This document shows positions 56,493 through 64,000 of a stretch of 64,000 nucleotides of DNA, in pieces. The notes under the pieces are model-generated. The model had not been told where the DNA came from, did no database searches, and saw only the letters and a list, made by a program, of their open reading frames with translations. Positions within the stretch are counted from its first letter, which is position 1; each line of letters begins with the position of its first letter. The position numbers were made by a program, and so were the translations under genes. Where the stretch lies: positions 18,169,290 through 18,233,289 of the forward strand of contig OX388316.1 of the NCBI GenBank assembly GCA_947579605.1. The letters are read 5' to 3'. Source of the DNA: Athripsodes cinereus. Taxonomy: Eukaryota > Arthropoda > Insecta > Trichoptera > Leptoceridae.

Positions 56493-58329
56493 TGGAAGAA
56501 AAACTTCAACTAGAGAAAAAAGTCGACAAAAAAAAGAATATGAGTATTTCAAAATTATCTTCTTTGAACCCTTTGAAAATCATTTTGCACTAACCAAAGC
56601 AGAAAATGTTTTTTTCTAGTCAATTTTTAAGAGACTCGACGGGGCATTTGATGATAATAATTTAATTTTTTAAAAGAAATTATAGAAAACATTGATATTA
56701 GACATACCTTATATAACATAATATGTAATAATATATAGGTATGTAAAAAAATATTATTATATTTCAAGGTCTATAAAAAACTTGAAACCGAAATGTACCG
56801 AAACAAAATCCAAAAATATAGATATCTAACATTGACAGCCGCGATTGATCGGTTCATGTGTTTCATATATGGAGTGAAATCTTACAATATTAAAAAAATA
56901 TTTATGCTAAATTCAATTGTTTTATAATCTTATAGTACCAAGAAGTGTCTTTTAGGTAGTAGGCATCTCACCCAAGGAATATTTAAGGTTGTAATTTTGA
57001 GGAACTCTGTGTTTGGAAAGCCCTTGTTTAAAAAATTATTTGTTTTGTTCAGTCCAGATGATTCGTGAGCTCAATTATCCAGAGGAAAACCCAAATGTTT
57101 AAATGTTTAAATGTTTTAGAATTTAGCAGATGAACCAACATGATAGAAAAAATATAGAGGTATTTGTATTGAATGACAATAAATTGCTTTAAATTTGTGA
57201 TATAGATAAAAAAAAGCTCCAACAAATATTCCTGGAACAAATATTATGTAATATTTATATTAAAAAATTTCATCAAATATGAATAAAAATAATTTCTTTT
57301 ATCTTGGTTAAGAGTTTTTATATTACCTTAAGTATTCTGATCCGAAATACTTATGTTACAATATTCAATGGCCTATCTACAGGGATCAATTTTGATAAAT
57401 CTTAATAATTCAATAGGCAATATTTCGATCGCAAGATTAAACTTCTTTTAATAATGTACCATGACTATTATTGTAATACGTTCCACCTCTCGGGTATTGT
57501 AATAATATTTTGAATCGCTGACATTATCCAAGTAATAATAGAGAAAGATCGCAATAAAATGTTAAATCGAAAAAAGCCTTCACAATTTTTCGTATTTCTT
57601 TTTACTCGTGTTCTATTTCTTTTAAATATATGTATTTTAAGTTGTCTCTTTATAAAAATTGCTTCGTTTTTATACCTTGAAAGATAATAGGTTGATGAAA
57701 GTAGAAGAATAAAGCTAGGTATATAACAACACTATGTAGAGATTATCACTATCGTGGCATTATATTTTTAATTGAATTCTCTGATTGTGCATGGTGTAGA
57801 CACTCTTAATTAGGGAACTGGCCAGATCTTATTGTATGTTTGTAATTATTTATGTATTGTGTTGTCAGTTTTCTGTGAGTGTCTCTATAAAATAAAAATA
57901 ATTTAAAAAATAAATATACTACACGATTTTGGATGAGATATATTTAAAAAAAATCCATTGATAGCTGACGATTGTGTACATCTTTCCCCGAAAATGTATC
58001 AAAATTCTTAAATTTGTAGTATTATAATTTAAAGTATTGCATGCAGACAGAAAGTTTTCAGAACAGCAGTGACCTATTCTTATCACAATATTTGCGCAAA
58101 GTTTAAAATATCATCGATAAACACAAAGAACAAAATCATTTTTAATCGAATGTGATTTTGTGTCTCTTTCTCTTTTCTCATGAAACGAATAATTATTTTC
58201 TTAAACAAAGATGTCTTTCTGTTGATGAACCTTCGGATTAGTCCTTTCTACAAATCTATAAAGTAAAATAAATATGTATATTTGCGAATCGCAGTATGCA
58301 ATTTTCTCTGTATTATATCACAAACTGTG
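56493..58329. other. AT-rich stretch, nothing recognised
   Basis: A short AAATGTTT duplication at about 57091-57116. No coding evidence. Confidence 0.5.
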
Positions 58330-58550
58330 ATTTCGTTGTTCTAGGTTGGTTAAATAATGAATGATAGCTCTCCATGCCATATAAACCGGGAGGGTGAAAA
58401 ACATCAGCGCTATCTTCGGCCAACTGGCCAATGTCCAACAAACGGAGATAAACGTTTCATAATCAAACTACCGAACCATACCACAGCCAACAAATATATC
58501 GAAATAATATGTCCTCGTAGTAATTCCGAACGCTTATTTTACTAATGCAA
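58330..58550. other. Coding-like island of uncertain origin
   Basis: The base composition is more balanced than the surroundings. On the plus strand a 62-codon frame starts at 58357 (MNDSSPCHINREGEKHQRYL). On the minus strand a 49-codon frame reads SVCWTLASWPKIALMFFTLP and then VYMAWRAIIHYLTNLEQ, which looks like a membrane segment. I recognise neither. It may be an isolated exon, a dead gene piece or transposon debris; no good donor and acceptor pair could be fixed. Confidence 0.2.
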
Positions 58551-58872
58551 CATACAAGTACCTATAACGTGCTTAATTTATCTTGAAAATCACACCATAT
58601 AAAATAATGAAAGATAGCAAAGTTCTAGGAAAAAATATATTAAAATATCCGGCAGCATATATTAATAAAACTAACACATAAACTACGTGTATCTTTTCAA
58701 CAAAATAACTACAATGAACAATATTTATCTTGGGTACATACCTATTATTATTTTTTTTATGGCGGCTCATCCCGTTGGATGTTATGGCCATATTTTCATC
58801 TTTCATATAAAACATCATATATATATTTTAGGCGACGAAAAAAAAAGGAAAACAAGAAAAAACCAAAAACAT

Positions 58873-59090
58873 TCATATCAGAATCATATTCTTTTGGACG
58901 GATTCAAATATAAGATCATTAACTTGTTGAGAGTTCAGTCCAAGAAGGTAAGCAATATTAACAGGGTACTCAACGTTTATGAATTTAAAATATATGTCCA
59001 TAGCGTCCCTAATTGGACACCCTAGGATGCTATGGTCCGGCGTTTCCTCGTCCCAACCACACTCGCAACATATTATATTTCTGTTTCGTT
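58873..59090 (-). pseudogene. LINE ORF2 C-terminal zinc-binding end (fragment)
   Basis: The minus strand reads ICCECGWDEETPDHSILGCP, then IRDAMDIYFKF, and on through YLLGLNSQQVNDLIFESV to a stop at 58873-58875. C.CG..EET..H.L..CP..R is the conserved zinc-binding motif after the reverse transcriptase in R1/jockey-type LINEs. It is open for about 60 codons with stops in frame upstream. Its plus-strand shadow is the 112-codon frame starting at 58687. It lies about 90 bp from the Tigger element's TA. Confidence 0.7.
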
Positions 59091-59182
59091 TAAAGTAAAC
59101 GATTTTCCTTCATATTTAATTCTAAGAATTTATTACAGAAACTCTTACATTATTTTTTTAACCTCAGTTTTGAAATTAATTA

Positions 59183-59210
59183 GGGGAGAGGGGGGGACAA
59201 TTGAACACTT
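59183..59210. repeat. Left terminal inverted repeat of the Tigger element
   Basis: Starts GGGG right after TA and contains a seven-G run before ACAATTGAACA. It matches the complement of the right end with several mismatches. Confidence 0.8.
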
Positions 59211-59488
59211 TTTACATAATCATGTGTAGCTTTTCCCATAATTCCAAGATTTCAATTTCAAAAGTAGCGGCCTATAGTTTGATCATTAGGCTTACAAATA
59301 ACAGTAAATTTGTTCATCTCAGATAGATTTGAAACGTTTTTATTAGGCTTAGAAAAATAGTTGTCCTGGTGTTCAAAATTGCCCCATGAGGGGGCACATT
59401 TGAACTGGGCTGAGGCAGTTTTGAACAGGGTAATGAAAATGAAACATGTAATGCAGAATTTTACATTTTTAAGCGAATTTTGTGTCTG

Positions 59489-59494
59489 TTTATT
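59489..59494 (-). promoter_or_regulatory. Candidate polyadenylation signal of the transposase
   Basis: AATAAA on the minus strand, about 45 bases past the transposase stop codon at 59539-59541. Position and sequence fit a 3' end signal. Confidence 0.5.
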
Positions 59495-59538
59495 ATATAT
59501 AAAATAGGTACATGTTAATTATGAAAAGTAAAGAGAGT

Positions 59539-60924
59539 TTAAAATTTATTTTCGTTCACCAAGAGAACTAACTCCTCAGAATTCACACTGTCATCAGAAT
59601 CTTCCGTAACTTTGTAACATATTTCACATACGAAGCTTTCATCGTAATCGCTATCATCTTCCGAATGACTGATTAGTTTTTTGTGATTTTTAGCTACACA
59701 ACCCTTATGATAGTAAAGTTTGCATAAGCTACAATGATATGCCTTTTCTTTTTTCTCATACTTCTTACATTTTTGACACGTAACTATTATCACATCACTT
59801 AAAATGTTAATTTTTTTCTTCTTTTGCATTGTATCCTCATCAAGTTCCTGTTCCCTTTTTCTTTTATGTTCAATTTTCGACACAGTTTCAATTAAAGTTT
59901 CCTTTTTCTCTGGAGTATCTGTTAGGATTCGCGATTTTCCTTTTTTCCTTCCTCTTGAACTAGCGGTACGAACGGGAGCTTTTGGGTAGGGGCAAACAGT
60001 TTCAGGCGATAAAACTTCTATTATATGTGAGTATTGTTCTGATGGATCTGGGATTGGTGTTGCTTCAGGTAAAGGTCTATTTGTCACTTCAGCGCATTCG
60101 AAGTCGTCATCCGTAAAGGCATTTCGGGAAAATGGATATATGCCTGGCTTTACAAAGCCAGCTGTTATATTGTTTGGTGTAAAAGAAGCATTATAGGCAG
60201 GTGTCACAATACTCACTATGTCATGAATTGTTATGGTTTTTCCTGGATGGTTTCGAAGCCAGTCATTCTGTGCCACCGAATATTGCTGCTTGAATGGACC
60301 CATAACTGCGACGTCGAGCGGCTGAAGCCGATGCGTGCAATGTGGAGGAAATGAAACTAAAACAATTCCGTTTTCTTTGGAAAATTTAATGGCTTCGTAT
60401 GTACAGTGACTAACGTGGTTGTCTAAGAGCAACAAAATCATGCTATCTTTGCTGCATCTCGTTATTTTTTTTATATGCTCCAAAACCTTGATAAATAAAA
60501 TGCTAGTCATCCAGCCACTCGTGGGACTATTTGCAAAGCCTATGCTTCCGATTGGTGCACCATATAGCATAGTATCATGAAATCTCGCTCTGGGAAAAAC
60601 GAATACGGGCGGTACCGTATTTCCCATTGGATTGACAATAGCACACATAGTAATTAATTGGCCCCGTTCAGCTGAAACACATTGGCCGACTTGTTTCATA
60701 CCAACTGGTGCAATTACATTTGGTGCTTGTACAACCGTCATCAAATTAGTTTCGTCTAAGTTATATATACGGTCAGGGGTGAAGGGAAATTTTTTAAAAG
60801 CCTTCTCATAATTATCGTAGAACTCAGACACATTGTGTTTGTTAAAACTGGTCGCCCTAGATAAACTTGTGTTTTCGGGTTTGCGTAACGAGAGTTTTTT
60901 ATGCCTTTTCATGAAACTTTTCAT
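59539..60924 (-). CDS. Tigger/pogo transposase, catalytic and PHD-finger part
   Basis: This 461-codon frame holds the DDE endonuclease domain that would cut and rejoin transposon ends in the nucleus. The first 20 residues finish the CENP-B-type HTH ([16 protein letters not shown]). The catalytic acids are D57 in YNLDETN, D168 in [10 protein letters not shown] and D204 in HRLQPLDV; 35 residues separate the last two, giving the DD35D signature. [10 protein letters not shown] near residues 261-270 is also a family hallmark. Basic nuclear-localisation-like clusters follow ([21 protein letters not shown]). A C4HC3 PHD-like finger ends the protein: C383, C386, C398, C401, H406, C409, C433, C436. 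The N-terminal HTH half lies immediately upstream in the same frame, separated by the TAA at 60949-60951 and eight more sense codons, so this is the 3' part of one broken gene. If translated alone it would lack DNA binding. Confidence 0.93.
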   Translation of the reverse strand: MKSFMKRHKKLSLRKPENTSLSRATSFNKHNVSEFYDNYEKAFKKFPFTPDRIYNLDETNLMTVVQAPNVIAPVGMKQVGQCVSAERGQLITMCAIVNPMGNTVPPVFVFPRARFHDTMLYGAPIGSIGFANSPTSGWMTSILFIKVLEHIKKITRCSKDSMILLLLDNHVSHCTYEAIKFSKENGIVLVSFPPHCTHRLQPLDVAVMGPFKQQYSVAQNDWLRNHPGKTITIHDIVSIVTPAYNASFTPNNITAGFVKPGIYPFSRNAFTDDDFECAEVTNRPLPEATPIPDPSEQYSHIIEVLSPETVCPYPKAPVRTASSRGRKKGKSRILTDTPEKKETLIETVSKIEHKRKREQELDEDTMQKKKKINILSDVIIVTCQKCKKYEKKEKAYHCSLCKLYYHKGCVAKNHKKLISHSEDDSDYDESFVCEICYKVTEDSDDSVNSEELVLLVNENKF

Positions 60925-60948
60925 CCACTCAATACCAGCTAACTTATT

Positions 60949-61311
60949 TTACACCCACTTAGCAGGGCATTTCTTTAACGCCATTGCGTATTCACACGCC
61001 AATGTCCTTGCTTGAAGATATGTCAGTCCATAATTCATGCAGGAGCTTTTCAAGAGGTACTTCTCCAACATATCTTCCTCTGTATTAGTGAATATCTGAT
61101 TTACTGAATGCTTCGACGAATATTGTTCATTTTTTGGTTTTATATTCGCGGTATATTTTTTTACTCGGTAAAATAAAGTATTAGGTAGAATCCCGTACGT
61201 CTTTGCAGCCATTCTAAGTGACATATTTTTATTAATTACTTGAGATACAGCATTTTTTATATCATCCTCATTTATTTCCGAGTTTCGCTTCTTTTTGTAA
61301 TTTCTAACCAT
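60949..61311 (-). CDS. Tigger/pogo transposase, N-terminal HTH part
   Basis: The preferred start is the ATG at 61309-61311, in a good context (AACCATGG), giving MVRNYKKKRNSEINEDDIKN; an in-frame Met five codons upstream (61324-61326) is less likely. Residues 1 to about 50 form a psq-type helix-turn-helix (AVSQVINKNMSLRMAAKTYG, then TLFYRVKKY). From about residue 65 the second, CENP-B-type HTH begins (FTNTEEDMLEKYLL, ARTLACEYAMALKK). The frame ends at KWV then TAA (60949-60951). Reading continues in the same frame into [14 protein letters not shown], so a single nonsense codon, perhaps a GAA to TAA change, cuts the DNA-binding domain. About 120 residues would be made; the full gene would encode about 590. 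Confidence 0.88.
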   Translation of the reverse strand: MVRNYKKKRNSEINEDDIKNAVSQVINKNMSLRMAAKTYGILPNTLFYRVKKYTANIKPKNEQYSSKHSVNQIFTNTEEDMLEKYLLKSSCMNYGLTYLQARTLACEYAMALKKCPAKWV

Positions 61312-61857
61312 GGTTACCTTAAACAAATAGAACTGTTATCTACCTAATTTAGGCTCTAAAACACTGACAAACATTTAAAAAGGTAAAACGAGGTTCAAAT
61401 CTGTACAATTCTAAACAAGGATCCATAGATTTATATGAGATTGCCAAACGTGCAGTCTCTTGGGGGCACATTTGAACATGTTCAATGGTGCCCCATTGTG
61501 TTTGTTCATAAGTACCCCAACAGCACGTTTTAACATTAACCTATATTTTAACTCATAAAACAACAAACAATCTCAAGTGTAGTAACATTAATCTATGGCT
61601 AATGGATTAAGGTTTATGTATTTCAATAGTTTACTCACAGTTTTTTCCTTTTAAGATGAAGAAAACCTTAGAAAAACACACAAAGATGTTTACTTTCAAT
61701 GCTCAAAACGAACACCGACCTCTAATATTTCTGACATATGAAATAGCGGGAAAATATGTTTTGACAGGTAAGTGTAACCATGTTGCCAACATGAGAAACC
61801 AATTCGCTCGTAAAAATATGCAATAGTGTGTTCGTAAAAGCAAATAATCAAATCTGC

Positions 61858-61885
61858 CCCTGTTCAAAAGTGCCTCCTTTTCCCC
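61858..61885. repeat. Right terminal inverted repeat of the Tigger element
   Basis: TGTTCAAAAGTGCCTCCTTT then TCCCC just before TA. The complement of the left end, with mismatches concentrated in the G-run. Confidence 0.8.
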
Positions 61886-61887
61886 TA

Positions 61888-64000
61888 ATTTTCTTTTAAA
61901 ATTATAAAGAAAAATTATAATACAAAACTTATTCTAGAAAATGTTCATAAAATTTTTCTTCGCATTTATACAGTATTATGTAACATCATGTAGATGAGGA
62001 AGTTTATAAGATTTATCTATATAAGTATTTTAACATAACCTTCTTTCTAAGTCTCTCAAAATCAAATGTGAATATATAGTTCCATATATTAAATGTCGTC
62101 TCTCACCTCATGAAGTGAAATGATGAAGGTAATGAATGGTTTGAAGAGTAAGACAGTATTCTTCTATATCTTGAGAAGGTTTTACAGAAAGAAAGTAGGT
62201 ACATTAGATACTCTATCAATCCGCTTTATACTAAAGAGTCTCTTGAGATGATCTTTCCGTTTTGTAAACCAGGATCGGTTTCAACTAAAATTGTCACTTG
62301 TAAAGTAAAACCATAGTTTTCTCTCTTCAGATGTCAGGTTTGTAGGAAGAATACATAGAGAAAAAAATGGGTAGCAAGGACACATGAAAAACCTGTAAAA
62401 GAGAAGAAAAACAAAAACTTAATACTGACAATTTATCGATATGTTTTTCTTTTTTAATTATTTATTTATTCATTCTATATACAGTTAAAAGTTAACAATA
62501 AAAAAAAATTAAAATATATCCATAGATACTAACTTTTAAAAATAAGTAAGTAAGTATAAAATCGATTTTTTAATAACTCCATGTTTTTATGTAATATTCT
62601 TCATTTCTAAAATAATATGAATTATAACTTACACTTTCACTTGATTATTTATTTAAAAAAATATATATATTCTGTGCTTGTCTGTTTTTCATGAGCATGA
62701 CCGTTCGAAAAGCTTTTATTTTTTTAATAAATAATCAATTGAAAGTGAAACGTGGTGTTACATTATTTTAAAATAATTTCAAATGCATTAAACTTTCATA
62801 GTGTTGCTTTTTAAAAATAGAATTGATATATATTTAAGTTTTATGTATTTTGTACTTTTCCAGTAAGTGCAATAAATTGTGAAGATTTTTAAATGAAAAA
62901 CGTGACCATTGAAAATATTTAAACTAGAAATAAAATCACGAGTAGACAAAAATATAATATCAAAAATGTTTTTCTCACACCAGAACAAATTTACTATGTG
63001 CAGTTGAAGGTATTATTATAAGGTATATTTGAATTCATGTTTATCAATAATAATATATCGCAACACAACACTGCATAATATGAAGCACACGAGTGCAGAT
63101 CTTTGGAATCGTTAAATACGCTGAACACTCCTGCATGATGGCTTCAGTACAATGAGAATTTTCTATATTTTGCAGTAGTCCGCACACGGCTCTAATATCA
63201 TGTACAATATAATATATTACACGTAGCCATTGATCTAAATAGCTGGATAAACTACATAGAACAACATTGTTTTTTTTTATTTATCTTTCTATCTAAGTGA
63301 CATCTCTTTTGAGTTGGCGTGTGGAAGGTGACAAACTGACAAAAATGATCAACTCTATCTTGTTTTGTCTTCTTACTTCCAATTAAGAATGAATAAATTA
63401 CTAAGGAAATTTACCATTATTGGACAATGAAGTAGGTACTTATCCATATTAAAATAAAACAGCATCAATTTTTTTAAACAAAAAGTATAATTACTTAAAT
63501 ATCTCAAAAATATTATTGAAACGTTATTAAAATATATCAAACAAGTCGGCATAAAAACGATAGTTGCATCAGTCAAACCAATAACAGCTCTTGTTTCTCT
63601 CTAAACGAAAGAGGCGTAAATTGACTTATGTAATCGATTGCATATTACTGGCATTCACTGCACATTTCCAGTGGGTATATAATACATATGTTTCAATGGA
63701 TACACTATACGTTTTGATACAACATCTCAAGCGATATTTGAACGTTTAGAAGAGTCGTCGCTTCTTGCTCGTATGTAGGTCACAGCTTTATAGCACAGCA
63801 TAACACTTCTACTATTGGACGAATATATATCTGCACTGCATTGTGCGCTACCCTAGTAGCTGGTTGCTTCCATACTATATACTTACACAACATCAATATT
63901 TCTGGTGAAAATGTATGGGGAATGATCCATTACTATCAGCTACCTTGAAATCTCTGCACATAGATAAATAATAGGTGTAATATTTTTCAGTACATGTGAA
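61888..64000. other. AT-rich stretch with one inverted pair, no gene seen
   Basis: Apart from the inverted repeat at 62632-62747, only short chance frames (66 and 67 codons). The end of the window (63550-64000) is slightly less AT-rich but shows no domain. Confidence 0.5.
62632..62747. repeat. 22-bp inverted repeat, possible MITE remnant
   Basis: CACTTTCACTTGATTATTTA(TT) at 62632-62653 pairs with 62726-62747 at 21 of 22 positions. The centre of about 72 bp has CATGAGCATGACCG. No target duplication found. Confidence 0.65.

Larger units (their letters stand above)
59183..61885 (-). mobile_element. pogo/Tigger-class DNA transposon, nearly intact
   Basis: A 2703-bp element between TA dinucleotides (59181-59182 and 61886-61887). 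The left end is GGGGAGAGGGGGGGACAATT and the right end, complemented, is GGGGAAAAGGAGGCACTTTT; both continue to TTGAACA. Subterminal motifs of the form GGGGCACATTTGAAC recur near both ends (about 59391-59405 and 61461-61475), as expected for transposase binding sites. The transposase occupies 59539-61326 on the minus strand. TA target site, element size, HTH pair and DD35D core together place it in the pogo/Tigger branch of Tc1/mariner-IS630. It inserted next to a dead LINE end. Confidence 0.92.

Noticed and set aside
58687..59025. 112-codon plus-strand frame
   Set aside because: It is the antisense shadow of the LINE C-terminal zinc-binding end at 58873-59090.
59804..59989. 61-codon frame inside the transposase, plus strand
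   Set aside because: Antisense to the Lys-rich linker of the Tigger transposase; Phe and Ser runs reflect the reverse of AAG/AAA codons.
1..64000. CRISPR array or prokaryotic operon
   Set aside because: No regularly spaced repeats, no ribosome binding sites and no clustered ORFs; the sequence is eukaryotic nuclear DNA.

Overview
The window looks like a stretch of moth or butterfly (Lepidoptera) nuclear DNA. It is strongly AT-rich, it is full of the TAGGTACCTAC-type motifs common in lepidopteran intergenic DNA, and it carries tRNA-derived SINEs, RTE-like LINE tails, Helitron ends, mariner- and hAT-type MITEs and short dispersed repeats of kinds I know from Lepidoptera. The assignment rests on repeat style, not on a host gene. 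I found no convincing host protein-coding gene, no genuine tRNA or rRNA gene and no CRISPR array. Almost all open frames are short chance ORFs or pieces of retrotransposons.

The one substantial coding unit lies at 59183-61885 on the minus strand. It is a nearly intact pogo/Tigger-class DNA transposon with G-rich terminal inverted repeats flanked by TA. Its transposase has a psq-type HTH, a CENP-B-type HTH, a DD35D catalytic core and a C-terminal PHD-like zinc finger. A single in-frame TAA at 60949-60951 splits it into 125-aa and 461-aa reading frames.

Layout: 1-6.4 kb holds a foldback-like element with a 12-bp direct repeat (264-613), LINE 3' ends, a long-TIR element (about 4300-5110) and short dispersed repeats. 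6.4-10.1 kb is nearly featureless. 10.1-13.2 kb has an RTE-like LINE fragment followed by a probable Helitron (10944-13179) that contains an inverted repeat, a SINE, a 354-bp MITE and a LINE tail. 13-27 kb is a patchwork of dispersed repeats, two copies of a MITE with 53-bp TIRs, a TA-flanked MITE (20563-20764), and a SINE split by a hAT MITE with an 8-bp target duplication. A CpG-rich patch near 27.65-27.8 kb is the only promoter-like sequence. 28.6-42 kb carries LINE C-termini, SINEs, a second hAT MITE (36991-37309), minisatellite units and small MITEs. 45.16-45.29 kb is a perfect 49-bp inverted repeat. 47-49.4 kb is a cluster of two dispersed repeat families that share a 3' end. 53.5-54.6 kb has a degraded SINE and an RTE-like LINE, the latter containing a perfect hairpin and interrupted by another element. 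58.3-61.9 kb holds a coding-like island, a LINE C-terminus and the Tigger element.

These parts do not form a pathway. They record successive nested transposition in a gene-poor region, which could be intergenic, a very long intron, or a repeat-rich chromosome such as the W. The sequence alone does not distinguish these.
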